A stretch of 64,000 nt of DNA. Origin: Augochlora pura. Its lineage: Eukaryota > Arthropoda > Insecta > Hymenoptera > Halictidae. A program made the position numbers and the translations under genes. Under the pieces are notes generated by a model. The model saw nothing but the letters and a program-made list of their open reading frames with translations. It had not been told where the DNA came from and did no database searches. The stretch spans positions 5,084,001 to 5,148,000 of the forward strand of contig NC_135780.1 in assembly GCF_028453695.1 (NCBI RefSeq), written 5' to 3'. Below, piece by piece: positions 10,280-23,646 of the stretch (positions are counted from its first letter, which is position 1; each line of letters opens with the position of its first letter).

Positions 10280-13200
10280 CAGTGCGCGCAGGGTCTTTGA
10301 TCGCGAAGATTGACGAACGAGATTTTGTGTTGCAAACAGGTAAAACGCTCACGGGGCCGATGGTGGCTGCGGCCGAGCGCGGCTCATGGGAATTACGCCG
10401 AATGGTACGACGGGGATTCCGCGCCGCGCCGCGCCGTGGATCTGTAATTTTATACAGTAAATCCGCGTAAGCCGGGATCCGTTTCGCATAAATCACGATC
10501 GGCGTAGAACGTGTCTTGTAATAGTTCCTCGGACAGAAATGTATAATGGAGGCATTCGTCGAATCTCCGCCGACAGTAATTTTCCTCGGTGGTCTTTTAT
10601 CCCGTCCGCGCGTCCGTTGTATCTACAGTTTGGACGAAACTGTAGACTCGAAATGATCGAAATTGTTCTCTTATTATCGAGTCGTTGGCACTGTTGGATG
10701 GAGAAAAGAAATTTTTATTTGCTTAAATAATAAATAATTTGTACTATTAATTGAATGTGCCATTTATACTGTTATTAGGTTTGCATGATCGGTATTATTA
10801 AATATTGTGTTTTATCTTATTGGTGAATTCGATAGGCTTGTCATAATGTTGGAGTTTATGGCGTTATTTATGCTCGTTACGATTAACCACAATTTACAAA
10901 TTTTCTTAAAAAGAATACTATAATCGAGTGTGACTAAATAGCATAGTAGCAGAAGACACATTTTCAAATTTTTCTTTATATTTTCGAATGCAATTTATCC
11001 ACGCCGAAACGCTAAAAACACACGCGAGATAAATTAATAAAAGCACTGCGAATCAAGTTAACTCACAATGTGACTTGCGCCACTGTCTTCCAATCCATTC
11101 AGATTTGCGTCCAATAAAATTGAAGCAAAGTCCGTCGAAAACTTTCAGAGTTTATCGAAGCAAGTGTACATCGTTGCAAATTATAAAATGCCGGAGCGTC
11201 GAATATTCGAAAGACGGCGCAGAAACGCATGCAATTTAGAGTTAAAAAGAAATGGCTACCTGGAGGCACGGTATCCCATGCGAGCGTTTTTGCTGCGTCA
11301 AGGCGTCGAAACGGAAGAACGGTGTGTGTCCGTTAGTGACATTCATGGGGTCGCATTAAACGCATTCAGACGTTACTTAATAATGAATTAACCACCCCTG
11401 GGCCCGTCGGCCGCGAGGCAATGGACAGGACATGCGAGGACTTCGCTGCTCCTTCTCCCGTACAATGGCTTCCGGGCGCTCGTAGCGTCGCTTTCTCGAG
11501 GGGAGAAATTATCCATGAAATATTGAGGGACCTCGGCGAGCATTACCCCTCGCTTCAATCGCATCGGCGAATGCCCAACGTAACCGGCACTTATGACATT
11601 CGAGTCAAACGTACAGGTGGGCCAACGTGTAATTCCATATTTCAGGATCCTTCCATCTTCTACATTGTCGTGCAATTCACAATTTTTGCCAAAAGTCTCT
11701 TCAGCCGGCTGCAATTTCTTCACGATACTGTAGAGGTCGATGCACCATCGGTGCAACCGATTCCCGTTGCACCGCGCGCATTCCTCTGCGATACGCATTG
11801 TTCTCTCAACTTTTTGCATTATGATTAACGCTTCCTTGTCTGCAATAAATTCTTATACGAGATTTTATCGAATGCCTATCCCCCGACTTTACCTTCGATA
11901 ATTAAATAATTATTATAGAAGAGTAGAATCACTTCGATTTAAAGTATACAAGCAACATTCATAGTGACGTGTCAAATTTTTATAATGATCGTGACATAAT
12001 TGGGTTAACAAAAATTGTGACATCACCAAACAAATTTATTTTATAATTACTGCGAAGATACTTAATGGTTAATAAAAACTTTGATTTTGGTCAGAACGAA
12101 GTAAAGGTGAATTTAATTATAATAAGTGTGTAATAATAGCTTTAATTATTGCAGCATGTCAAGAAGAATATAAATTATAACAGGATTATCGTTGGAAATA
12201 GAAATTAAATTAGAACCTTCAATATTAATATAAATTAAATTAAAACATTCAATATAAATATAAATTCTAACAGATTGTCAATGATTGTTAATTCGAGCGT
12301 ACCTTCAATATAAATTTTTAGTTACATAAAATTAAGAGATTTAAATCGCAGACCTTTTTAATTCCACTCACAAACGAATTTGCATCGAATTCTTTCGCAG
12401 CACGGAAAAAAATCTTAATAAACAAACGGGGGAGAAGTATGCGTGAAACAGGCAAGGAGCGCGGCAAGTTGCACAGCAATTCTGTAAATTGGAAAGCAAA
12501 GCATCCGCCAGCACCGTTCCCAAAAGAAAGGAGCCCGAGGAAAACAAGGAGTAATTCTTTCGGGCTCGCTCCTTAAAGAAAACCGTTCGCCGTCGCCGTT
12601 CTTTGTCGTGCGCGCTCGAATTTCGAAGGTCGGCATTAATAACCCTCGACCGAATACGAACAATTGTCTCCGCGTACCCGGGGCGGCGGCCAAACGTGTC
12701 CATTATTTTTCTCCGACGAAAAAAAGAGGATTCCCAAGTGGAAAATCGGCCAATAGATTCCGAAAATGTTACTCCCGGCCGAGGAAGAGAGGGACCAAGG
12801 GGGCGACCGTGTCGTTCTCATTTGTGTGAGTGCGCGCGCGCGAGAGAGAGAGAGAGAGAAGAGCGGAGACGTCGATAGTAGTGGTGATAGCGGTTATAAG
12901 AATCTACTTGGCTGCGCGGCGGCGTATTTTGAGGGCGCCCTTCTTCTTACGGCATCTCGAAGGGGTAGTTGGCATGGCCATTAATTCATCTGCCCGTTGA
13001 TTGCCTGCCCCCCTCCCTTCCACCCCCAACGCCGCCGCTTCGTCCAAGACCATATCTCCGCACTTTTCTAATTAATTTCTAACTCGAGGTTACTCCATAG
13101 TCCTCTATCGGTCTACCCTTCGCCACGGCTCTTCGTGCGCTCCGCCGGCGCAGAGGGGGAGAGGGGCCGGGGGTGGAGGGACGACGGCGAAGAAAAAAAA

Positions 13201-14724
13201 GAAAGGAGAGAAGAAGAAGGAGGGAAAACGCTTGTCGTCACTTTTATAGGCCGGTGCGTGATCGATGCGGAGACAACGGAAGAAAAGTAGCGACCGCCGC
13301 GCGGTTCGGGGATATCAGAAGCGGGGGCTGTCCCGCAGTTGAACCCTTGTTAATTTTTGGTTCGGGTTACAGCCGGATCGGATGAAAGGATACTTTTCGT
13401 GCTTTCGCTGCTTCGTTAACGGATAATAAGACCTCTTTCCGTTTCGTTTATCGCTCGTTCGCCTCGATGCTTTCGCCGAGCCGGAACGCGGGCTGCGTTG
13501 TTCTTTATGAATACGTTCTAATTACTTTTTTTCGTACTGACGTGACTGTAAGTTAGGCAAACGGCAATTTTAGTCGAGAAATTGTTTTTGGTTTATCGTG
13601 ATTGTCGCGGGTTGGTTCATGTTTAAATTTCCGTGAAAAAGACTTAAAGTACTAAAAATAATATCAATATGGTATTTCGATAAATATTTATTAAGACGTC
13701 GGTAATGCCATATTTTTAATATTTACAATTTCGATATTTAGGTTAAATATCTTTTACGCAATAAATATTATTATTCGACACATCCAATTTTTTATAAACT
13801 ATTTCAGTGATCGATAAAACGTATAGACAATTTCACAACGGACCTCTCGATTTCGAGTTAACAAATCGCGTGATATTAACATATACAATTTCTTTTCACG
13901 CGTGTACAACATCCTGTAATTTCATCGCTAAAGATTCGCGGCGCGTTTATTAGAAAGCAGTTGACTCCGGCCGGCAGGGATCCCCTCATTGTCGCCAAGG
14001 CTGTGCAACTATTAAACAGCCTCGAGACATAGCGGGGATGACGACACGATCGCGAGCGGTTCAATAAATTACAATTACAGGAAGGCGACGTATAAATCAC
14101 TGGGAGCCGAATCGACGAGCAAAAAGTCGAAATCCTAGGTTCAGCGTCTACTTTCTTGTTGTATCGTCGACATCATTTTTCATGGGACACAATGTTACCG
14201 AACCCCGTGCCCATTTGCCCGTGGAACGATATCTTAATTAAGTCCGGTCCCGCGCGCGGTAGTCGCGTAAGGTTTTTCACCGCCAGCGCCGATGAAATCG
14301 TCGATGCAACGCGGCGAGGAAAAAGAAGAAGAAGAAAGTGTCGGATAGAATGTTTTGAATAGGCATACCGTGACCGAGTACATAATTTTGAAAAACGACG
14401 TTTTGTAGGGACGCGCGCAACCGGCGCGTAGCGGAATTCCGCTTGCAATGGACGGCCGGATAAAGCGCAAACCCGGTCTCGTAATTCCGCTGAAATATCT
14501 AATTAAGGCATTAATGTAACGCCGCGTTCGCGAAGAACGATTCGGTCGAGGTTAATTACTGGCCGCGTCGTTGTTAACGTGAGAACTCATTTTCCTTTCG
14601 TATTGCAGTATACTTATCGGACCTCTTTCATCGGAAAGTTTCGCTGCGATACCTGAACAGGTATTTTATATATATTTAATAAACAATCGATGGACGTTTC
14701 ATTGCGTTCAGGCGTCGATTGTCG
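9654..14724. other. Gene-free stretch of alternating CpG-rich and AT-rich blocks
   Basis: CpG-rich segments (about 9700-10700, 11160-11830, 12400-13550, 13880-14700) alternate with AT-rich ones (about 10720-11160, 11830-12400, 13560-13880). The CpG-rich parts hold GA tracts at 10249-10279 and 12841-12860. The segment at 11388-11828 has overlapping open frames on both strands (143 and 135 codons), neither of which I recognise. No gene is supported. Confidence 0.45.
10249..10279. repeat. (GA)n microsatellite next to a (CG) run
   Basis: About 15 GA units directly after a CGCGCGCGCTCGCTCGC segment. Confidence 0.9.
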
Positions 14725-14976
14725 TTAACCCCTCGCCCTACGATTCCTTTCACGTTCTGTTCTTTAGCAAATAATTTGTCTGCAATATTTTCCTTAATAT
14801 TACCAGAGCATTTTTATTTCTCTTATTATCTTTATTTAGTTCCATTTGTAGATTTTAATAATAGTAGAATTCAATTTGATTTCGATTAAGAAGAAATTAA
14901 TAATATACGTAGTTAATAGACCTTGCATGAAATCTTTGTCACGAGTCAGACTCGGTATTATAGTAAAAAGGGTTAA
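14725..14976 (-). mobile_element. TTAA-flanked MITE, family C (complete but diverged)
   Basis: TTAA at 14725-14728 is followed by CCCCTCGCCCTACGATTCCT, and AAAAAGGGTTAA closes the element at 14976. Read on the minus strand, both ends and the CACGAGTCAGACTCG-like block near one end line up with the better-preserved C copy at 53228-53481, and the lengths are nearly equal (252 and 254 bp). There is no coding capacity. Confidence 0.75.
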
Positions 14977-16329
14977 GGGAAGTCTCGTCGCGTTTCCAAA
15001 ACACTGAAATAACAGAACATTCTTTAGTATTTCAAAAATTCTTTGCGAGAACGTTTTAACGCATTTTTCTCCAGCTATTACAAATAAACAGAATTTTGTT
15101 AGTATAACAGCTATAAAAAAAGATTATAACGCTCTTGGAAATGTTTGTCAGTTTTTATGAAAAACTGGCTGGTTTTTACATACACTTTGTATTTGTAATA
15201 TAGAGAGGACGGTAATAAATGTTCAATTTAAAGAATTTATGTCGAGGATCTAATGTGCTCGGTGTATTATACGTTGTTGTTCTTTTTTTTATAGATTTCT
15301 TTTCTGGTCGTCTAAAACAATCAAAGATAAAAAAAGACAGAACCATTGACCTTGCAGGCATCAAGTCGTCGCATTTTATGCAAAGTATTTTCGAAAAGAT
15401 TTCCTCCTCTCTAAAATACGTAGCTTGATATACGATGGTCAATGTATCTATTTTTTACGCGTTCAGCAGGTTTATCTCTAAAGCGAACGCAAAAGATGTT
15501 ATTTTTATTGGTGAACGTTTCAATTGAATTCCGGGCGATTGTATTAAATTACCTGTTATTCGTCGACCGAAGCTTTCATTAAATTCGGTAGCCGAGATTT
15601 GTCTAAATATATAAATATTAACGCTTAATCGACCGGTTGTAAAAGATTTTCGTTCCTATTTCGATTTTATTTATCTTATTAATAGCGAAAGGTATTTAAT
15701 ATTTAAAAATTTATGTAATAATATTGAAGCTTGTGGTACAATTTAACACATTTATATCAATAATAGATAATAAATTAAGGATCACTATGGCAGTCGATTC
15801 ACAGGCTACCGATCGGAAGGAAAAATCGATTTATAGGTCGATAAAATATTAATATTGTGAAATTACGTTCAAATATCTTTTTTTTAATTACCGGACAGTA
15901 TTAACTATTTCTCTGTTGTATTATAAAAATGCTCGGCGGTCCGAGTGATATAAATATCGCTCTTACTGAGAAAAATCGACGAGATAATTTAATTACACGT
16001 TCAAACCTATCCACAGGGTCAGACAGTCTCGTTGCTATATTTAACATTATTTATATTTTAAATGAGCCAAATTCTGCTTAACCTGCGAGTATCATTGGTC
16101 AGTGCTCGCATTTAGGAAAAGAAAATATTTTTAACAGGGGCGGTAATGAAGAAAACGATTTCGAGAAAAATGTGTTTAAAATTAGAACCGATTTTGGTTA
16201 TTAGAAGTATATTTTATAACACTATATTCTCATTTTTCTGCAATGGGAAACATCACTATAATAACTATTAAATTCATTATTACCCTTTTTTATTATTATA
16301 ATGTTTATCTGAGAATTAATTAATAATTG
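14977..16329. other. AT-rich stretch, nothing recognised
   Basis: AT-rich throughout, with stops in all frames and no repeat family I could match to others in the window. Confidence 0.5.
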
Positions 16330-16455
16330 AATTACCAAATATCCGTAAAGAATTATCAAATATTCGTAAAGAATAGTCAAATATTCTTAAAGAATTGTCA
16401 AATATTCGTAAAGAATGATCAAATGTCCGTAAAGAATTATCAAATATTCGTAAAG
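16330..16455. repeat. Minisatellite, 21-bp unit, 6 copies
   Basis: Six units start at 16330, 16351, 16372, 16393, 16414 and 16435. The consensus is AATTATCAAATATTCGTAAA plus G, with one to three changes per copy. On the minus strand this reads as a 7-residue Tyr/Leu/Ile-rich repeat, which explains the open frame there. Confidence 0.95.
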
Positions 16456-17846
16456 AATTAATAGCAACGAAATGACTCCATTCGTTCGATTTTCAACAAA
16501 TTTCGTTCCTTTTTTCCCGGTGCCTAATCGTTTCAAATATGTCAGCGGAGGGTCCTCAGAAACGGCGCGTAGAAAACGAAATCCCGTAGTCGTAGAGAAC
16601 GGTCCCGAAAGCGTTTCATTCCCAGCCATTAAGCATCGGTTCGTACTCGAATAACTTCACTTTCGTTCGGGTATCTATCGATCCTGGTACCCGCAGGACA
16701 TCGGCAGGAACGTCGACGGTCGTGGAGGACTCTTGGAGCGCACTTGGTTCACGGATCCGGTGAGCAAGATTTAAAGAGTTCGCGTAAACAAACGGGCCTG
16801 CCGTGCTAACCGAAAGCTGCAACACTTTTTTCTCTGTGCCCTTCTCTCTCTCTCAATATCTCTCTCTCTCTCTCTCTCTCTCTCAATATCTCTCTCTCTC
16901 TCTCGCTCTCTCTCTCTCGCACGGCTAAGTGCCATTATGCCGGCGCAGAGGCTACACCCTGTACGCGCACGTAATAAAGCGCACGAGGGAGAAGCGTATC
17001 CCGGCGAGAGACAAAGAGAAAAGAGAGCGAACCGTGAGCCCGCGCGCGCGGTGGGCAGACTTCGGCATTGTGATGCAAATGTGTCTAATCGGCCGAGCCA
17101 GCCGACCATATGTCCGTTTGCGCGCAACGAGCGCCAGCGTCACGTTGCAGCGAGATGAACACGCTAAACCTAACCATTAACCATTATTACGTACTAATGG
17201 CGATCGCGAGCTCGCTTAGTTAAACATATGACGAAATAGAGCGGGTCCGGGCTCTCTCTCTCTCTCCTTTCCTACACCCGGCCAACTTTCGGCTGACTTT
17301 CTTTCACCGAGTGGCGAATAAACGCCGTGTCTCGCGTTTTCAGCGGCACTTTGTTTGACAGGTCCCGTGGCCGGACTCCTGTTATTACCGCCGACAGAAA
17401 CGTCGGAGACATCTGTTGCGAAAAGGTATTTTTGTATTCGGTGGTGGAAGTCTGGTTAATTAGGCAGGTCATCTTTACGCGAGGAAAATATTGGGTTCGA
17501 GCTTTGTTCGGTTTAATTGGATAGCTGAAACTGGCTCGGATAGAAGAAAATATTTCTGCAAGTGTGTTTCCTGTAATGTAGAGTCGTGTAAATTACCGAG
17601 AGGCATTTTATGGAAATTAGATTGATTGCAATTGAAGATACAATGCCGCTGTGTTGAGATGTAATGTAGGTGTTTTTTAAATGTGAAACACAGAATATTT
17701 TGGTTCTATGTTTCGTATGCCATCTGTTTTCTGATTCATTGTGCTGGAACTTGTGCAATGGATATTATAGTTAATAAGTTAGTAAGCTCGTATATTGTGA
17801 ATGTAAGTGCTAAACAAAAATGCTTGTTTAATATTTACTGCAAATT
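16456..17846. other. CpG-rich unique DNA with a CT tract; no gene seen
   Basis: A CpG-rich block (about 16470-17520) is followed by AT-rich DNA. A frame of about 50 codons ends at a GTGAGC donor-like site at 16759, but that length of open frame is expected by chance at this GC content, so I do not call an exon. Confidence 0.4.
16843..16920. repeat. Compound (CT)n microsatellite
   Basis: Three CT runs separated by two CAATAT interruptions (near 16854 and 16885). The repeated interruption suggests expansion by duplication of a CT-CAATAT unit. Confidence 0.9.
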
Positions 17847-18077
17847 TTAACCATTTGCACTCGAATGGTGCACCACTGATATTGTTCTTTCACCTTTTAA
17901 AATAATTTTTATAGCTGCAATGTTTAATTTTGGAAAAATTGTTAAATATGGCACAGTTAGTATGAATAACGCGAATTAATTTGGTATATAAAAAATACGG
18001 TTGGTCGCTTAAAATGACAATGTTATAAGACAGAAAAATAATTTTAAATTTAGAGCTAAAATGGCTTCGAGTTTTAA
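17847..18077 (-). mobile_element. TTAA MITE, family A (one end lost)
   Basis: It starts TTAACCATTTGCACTCGAAT and runs through an interior closely matching the copy at 42270-42470 (for example the shared ATGGCACAGTTAGTATGAAT block). It ends at AAAATGGCTTCGAG, lacking the final TGCAAAGGGTTAA. The missing end abuts another A fragment. Confidence 0.8.
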
Positions 18078-18262
18078 ATAATTCTTCTGGTTCGTGGTAT
18101 TACCATTCTATTTAACAAAATCAATTTTTATGCATAGAAAATTTATTCTCGTGACTCCTGCCAACAGTTTTACTAATTGATAATTTTTTCCAATCTAAAC
18201 CTTATTGTTAGAAAAATTATTCTGCAACGTAATGGAATAATTTTAGTGGTGGCAAATCGTGG
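18078..18262 (+). mobile_element. Family A fragment in opposite orientation, abutting the previous copy
   Basis: The interior matches the copy at 39322-39572, including the stretch around GAATAATTTTAGTGGTG at its right end, but both outermost TTAA ends are gone. Together with the preceding fragment it makes a head-to-head composite. Confidence 0.65.
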
Positions 18263-19832
18263 CCAGAACTAAGAGCCTCGTTACCGAAACCAGAAGAAGG
18301 CCAGACCGTATCCTTAAGCGATCGAACCGCGTACCGTGTAGACGAAGCGTGTCAGTTAGAAACAAAAGGTGAGCGCGATCTAATTTTATATCGCGGTTGC
18401 GTGCAAAACCGTTTCTTCAATTTCAGCCCAACTTCCCGTCACGATCGCTTCGTCACTTTCTGCGCCACTTGTCGTTCGGTCGCCCGGCCGCCGATATTAC
18501 CGATTCATTACGCGATTGTCCCAACACGCCATTCAGCTTCTTTTTATTTCCACTGAATCGCCTAGCGCGAGACAAACTGCGGAAAAAAGGCGTCGATCGA
18601 GAGCCGTGGCGCGGTCGCGGGTACCGGGGAGGCGCCGCCGCCGTTTCTCTCCGCGTCGCTCGGCTCGGCACCGCTCCGTCGTCCGTGCGTCCGCGCGCCA
18701 ACCGATTTCCGCTCGCGTTAACGGTTCGCGGACAGCAGTTGGTACGCGGGAGAGCTTCACGGGCATTACCGTGCCTCGACGTATATTTAGGCCCGATTAT
18801 TTATGATTACGATTATTCCGGACGGCTTTCGAGCGCTTTATTGAATGTTTAGCATGTGCTGGCCACGCTAATTCTGAACCGAACGTTTATAGCATGAGGG
18901 GGTACATCCTCCTCCTACGTGCTCTCCTTAGACGAGCTTTCGCTCTGTCACTAATTCGCCCCGTTCGATCAAATTACTCGCTCGCGAAACTGCCTCCTCC
19001 TCCTCCTCCAGCCCCTCTCGGCCCATCCCCATCTCTCCCTCCCTCTCCTCGTCCCCCGTTCCTGCCTCCGACGGACTCGGTTTTGCCTCTTTCCTTTTCT
19101 TTACCCCTTTTCTTTTTTTCTCCGCCGACTAATGATGATCGTTAATCCCCCTTTTTAACCGTTTAACCCTCGGCCCGCATCCCCTGGTTTCTCTACGAGC
19201 GAGATATCTTCATCGGGATTTTACATGACAATTATACGGCTGAAAATCGAACCGACGTTGATATAATTAGGAAGAGATCGGCCGCGGCTTCCGGCGGAGT
19301 CGTTCCTAGCCCGAGTACCGCAATTTGTCGGTTATTAAAGGATACTCGGTACTGGTCGGCCACTTTGGAGACCGCCGAGAGCATTCGACGGTTTGCGCGC
19401 CGACCGAGCCGACTGATGATAATGATACCCGGTACGTGTTTATTGCAAACCGGGCTACAAACAAATATAGCTGAGGTGGAGAGGGAGGGGGGGCTGGGAT
19501 CGTATTACGGAAGCGATACTGCCACCTGGATGTTTCTACAAATTTGCAGGTTTAGAAGGCGGGCGAAGTGAATAAAATTGCATATGGTATTAATCTCGTA
19601 TTTTATATCCTTTTGTTAGAATTTTATGAACGAGGCGATTAAACGGATAACGAAGCACGATAATCTAGTCAAAGAAGATCCACTAAATTATTCTTTGTAA
19701 TTTATATTTAAATCTAATTTATTTTTATTATTGATATTAATTTAATTTAATATCAATTTCACGTTTGCATAGTCTTTTGTTGGAATTACATCAACTGCCA
19801 TAACCTAGATATTTTTACAAATTGACAAGTTT
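18263..19832. other. CpG-rich unique DNA; no confirmed gene
   Basis: A CpG-rich block spans about 18280-19560. A short frame ending at a good 5' splice-site match (AAAAGGTGAGC, near 18366) is discussed as a finding but is too short to call. The pyrimidine-rich tract at 18990-19120 gives Pro/Leu/Ser-rich frames of no value. Confidence 0.4.
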
Positions 19833-20332
19833 NNNNNNNNNNNNNNNNNNNNNNNNNNNNNNNNNNNNNNNNNNNNNNNNNNNNNNNNNNNNNNNNNNNN
19901 NNNNNNNNNNNNNNNNNNNNNNNNNNNNNNNNNNNNNNNNNNNNNNNNNNNNNNNNNNNNNNNNNNNNNNNNNNNNNNNNNNNNNNNNNNNNNNNNNNNN
20001 NNNNNNNNNNNNNNNNNNNNNNNNNNNNNNNNNNNNNNNNNNNNNNNNNNNNNNNNNNNNNNNNNNNNNNNNNNNNNNNNNNNNNNNNNNNNNNNNNNNN
20101 NNNNNNNNNNNNNNNNNNNNNNNNNNNNNNNNNNNNNNNNNNNNNNNNNNNNNNNNNNNNNNNNNNNNNNNNNNNNNNNNNNNNNNNNNNNNNNNNNNNN
20201 NNNNNNNNNNNNNNNNNNNNNNNNNNNNNNNNNNNNNNNNNNNNNNNNNNNNNNNNNNNNNNNNNNNNNNNNNNNNNNNNNNNNNNNNNNNNNNNNNNNN
20301 NNNNNNNNNNNNNNNNNNNNNNNNNNNNNNNN
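19833..20332. other. Assembly gap of exactly 500 N
   Basis: A second run of exactly 500 Ns, read as a placeholder for unknown sequence between contigs. Confidence 0.98.
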
Positions 20333-21211
20333 AGAGAAGCAACAATCCGAAATAACCGGGAGTAATAATAACGCTCTACGGTATTCTCTGTATTAGGGAT
20401 AATTGGAGGATGAACCGCAAACGGCAGCGAGGGTATCTCGCGCGATAAAACTCGGGAACGGGGCGCGCAGCGTCGGCAGTCGGAGCGAGCGAGAGAAGGA
20501 GAGAGAGAGAGAGAGAGATAGAGGGGGGCAGCGAAGAAGGAAAAACGCGAATTCCACGGTGGTGGCGCGTCCGGGTGCAACGAGTGGAACTTTGAAAGCG
20601 AGTCGTACAATAAGATCCTCCAGAAAGAGGGAGATAGCGGCCCGGCAGATAGAAAAGATAGAGGAGAGCGGACGGAGGCAACGGGGTCCAAACTACAAAG
20701 CCTCCAACCACCTAGCCACAAAACTACCATGCGAAACGGCGACGGCAGAAAAGGAGGATCGAGAAATAGGAGGACGAAGGAGACGGAGAGCACGATCCCC
20801 GGGTGTGCGTAGGCAAGGAGCACCGTCGAGGCATTATCCACTTACAGGGAATTATCCTCTTTCTAGTGGGTCCCTGGCCGGTGAAGGTGCGCGCTGCCGC
20901 TCTTTCCCCGGTACCACCATCTTTCTTCCTCTCCCTCCCTCCCTCCCTTCTAGCCGGGCTCCCACTTTATTCGGCAGCCGGAAAAATCGTGGCGCGGAAT
21001 AGCCATCGCCATTGTCTACCGTACGAAAGAGAGATCCAGAAACGTTTCAACAAAGGACCTGCGAAAGCGGCAGCAGCAGCAGCAGCAAGCCTCGGCGAAA
21101 GGGCAAGACTCTCCTCGAGGGTACCGCGCGCAGTTCATTTGAGTGTTAATCGCTAGCCATTGGGCATAACGCCGAACAGGTAATACGCGGGGAACAACGG
21201 CGTGGGCACCC

Positions 21212-21241
21212 TCCTCATCCTCATCCTCATCCTCATCCTCC
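21212..21241. repeat. (TCCTCA)n hexanucleotide repeat, about 5 copies
   Basis: A perfect array of TCCTCA units. It produces the Asp/Glu run in the minus-strand frame. Confidence 0.9.
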
Positions 21242-23362
21242 AGCATCGCGTTTGTTGGTTCCGTTCTCGAACCCTCTAATTTCTTCTTGTCGTGTTCTCT
21301 TGCTCTCGCTCCTCGAACTGTTTGCCCGTGTAACACTCTCTTTCCACTCCGGTCACCTCTCTTCTCGCTCTCTCTCTCTCTCTCTCTCTTTCCTTTGTTG
21401 GAGACCTCGCAACGCCCGAGCCACTTCGCGGCATTAACTCGAGGGGGGCCCCCGCCGGAGCAACCGCCACACCACGGCCACGCTGTAACTCAAACAAACG
21501 GAAAATTCGAGGTGCCCTTGCGACCGGTAATCGCTCGCAATTCGTCGAAATTGCAAGGTCTACGCGAACGAGTTTGCTCTCCCGGTACCATTGTTTCGTT
21601 TCCTCTGTTCCCGTTCGGGTTTTGCGTTCTCGCCGTTGTTTCGACTCCGCACGGCGCAGAGCCAGCCCGTTTCCAACGTTATTCGTAATCGCGCGCGCGG
21701 AACCCCTGCCCGATTTATTGCCGTTCGGTTTCGCGCGATTTCGCGAGGATGCTCGTCCGAAACGATCGCAGCCGCGTCTGCCGTCTCTCCGGCAGACTGA
21801 CAGCCATTACACGGTAGTTTCGGCCCCTGCAGACGCGGCTCATTTTTCTCGGCGATCTCTCGCGCTCGCTCGCGAAGAGAAGAGAGGAGCTAATGTCGAT
21901 TCCCGGTGTCTTCGCCTTTCGGCGAGCGAATGAAGAGCGCTCGGAAGGACAACGGGCCGAACAGCGCGTCCGCGCGCCGCGACTGATTTACATACATATA
22001 GACGCGCGCAAATGGATATTGTTTATGGCCGCCGTTAAATTAACGCGAGCTCCGCGCGCGTATTTACGGCGCGAAACTTTACTAGCCGTCGACGCAACTT
22101 AAAAGAGGTCATTCGGTGGACGCGGAGTAATTAGAAACACTTAGCATTTTAAGAACACGGCAAGGCACCGGTCCCTCGCGCCCAACTGAAAATTCTCCGC
22201 GTTCGATCAAGTCTGAGTAATGGCTGCGCAAGCTGTCCGTTCGCTAATTACGTTACGTAACCAGTTTTTGCGATACGCGTACGGACACGAACGCGAAATT
22301 TATCTAGGCGTGGATCTTTGTATGAAATGAAACCGCTTTGCCTTGATTGCGACACGCGGGCGAATAAAAGTCGATCTTCCGTCTCGATATTTTTTTTTAA
22401 ATTTCAGAGCAGCAGAAAAGCAATTTACTATGTTTTACATTCCACGCCTCGCTTTTGTCACAAATGGGTGAAATTACAAATTATAATTTTTCTTTTTAAA
22501 TTTCAATTACCATTTTAATATCGAATTTTATGGGAATGAAAATAAAGGAAATACTTTTCCATAAACTAAAACTTTTCTTGTAGTAAAAACTACGGATCTC
22601 TATGTAAAATAACAATTGTCTTCTCTAATTAAAGATGTGTTCGTCTCGTTCCTCGAAGAATTAAAAGTAGTACAACATTTTAAATTTCTTCGAATGTTAC
22701 TCCCTTGCATTCGATCAACTTTTGTAAAAAACACATAAAAAAGCAGTTTATTAATTAATCTCCGTCGATGTCTCTCAATGAAACGAAGAAATTTCTTTTC
22801 GCACAGATTACAATAATATCTCACCTGCAATTGAACATAACCTGACATAACCTGCAATTGATTTTCAACCAACAAGGTACATTCTCTGCTTCGCCAAAAA
22901 TCAGTGGCAAATCTACTCTCCGAACGTCATCATCGGATCGAACGATTTATATCCCCCGCGCCCCGCAGTTAGACGTCGCATTCATTAGCGAAACATCGCG
23001 TCCGATAATATTTTGATCGGAATCGTCGTCGGTGCTGGAACAGCGGGGGGGGGCCCCCTGATTCGGTTTAACGCGCGACGCGATGCAGAACGGGGGATCG
23101 TGACGCGAATTTTCAACGGTTTATCCTTGATAGATAACGGAGCCGATTGGACCGAAATTCGAGGGCGACCGTATCGGGAGCTCGTCGCGGAGCGGACACG
23201 GATAATTCTTCCAGGTCGGACAGGTATACGCGCGATCCGTGGGCACGGACAATCTCCCGTGCTATACCCTATGCCGGGCGTGGGAGTTAAAATCCACGCA
23301 CGCATAAATTATTCCCGTACGTACGCGCGATCGAAGGCGCGTCTCTCTCGAGGGCCGCGACG

Positions 23363-23367
<5 letters not shown>

Positions 23368-23399
<32 letters not shown>

Positions 23400-23646
23400 T
23401 TTTCGTGAGTCCGGTAAAACGCGGCGATAGGTTAAGCAGTTCACGTAGCCGCTGGTAATTATGGATGCGTTTAAGCCGCGGCAGTTTAGGAAACTAAATA
23501 AAATAATATACGTGAGCCGGGGTTTTTATTGCCGGATTAAGGGGCGCCCTCCGCGGACGCTGCGTGTCACGAACTTATCCGGCCGCTCGATCTCGTCTTC
23601 GGGACCGAACAGAAACGAAGAGAGACAGAGAGAGAGAGAGAGAGAG
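23368..23646. repeat. Two (GA)n microsatellites
   Basis: (GA)n runs at about 23368-23393, followed directly by a G run, and at about 23626-23646. Confidence 0.85.

Noticed and set aside
11388..11828. Overlapping open frames of 143 codons (minus) and 135 codons (plus)
   Set aside because: Both strands are open over the same bases and neither resembles a known family. The length is within what chance allows at this composition.
16594..16759. Frame of about 50 codons ending at CCGGTGAGCAAG
   Set aside because: It looks donor-like, but the upstream acceptor lacks a pyrimidine tract and the open length is not significant.
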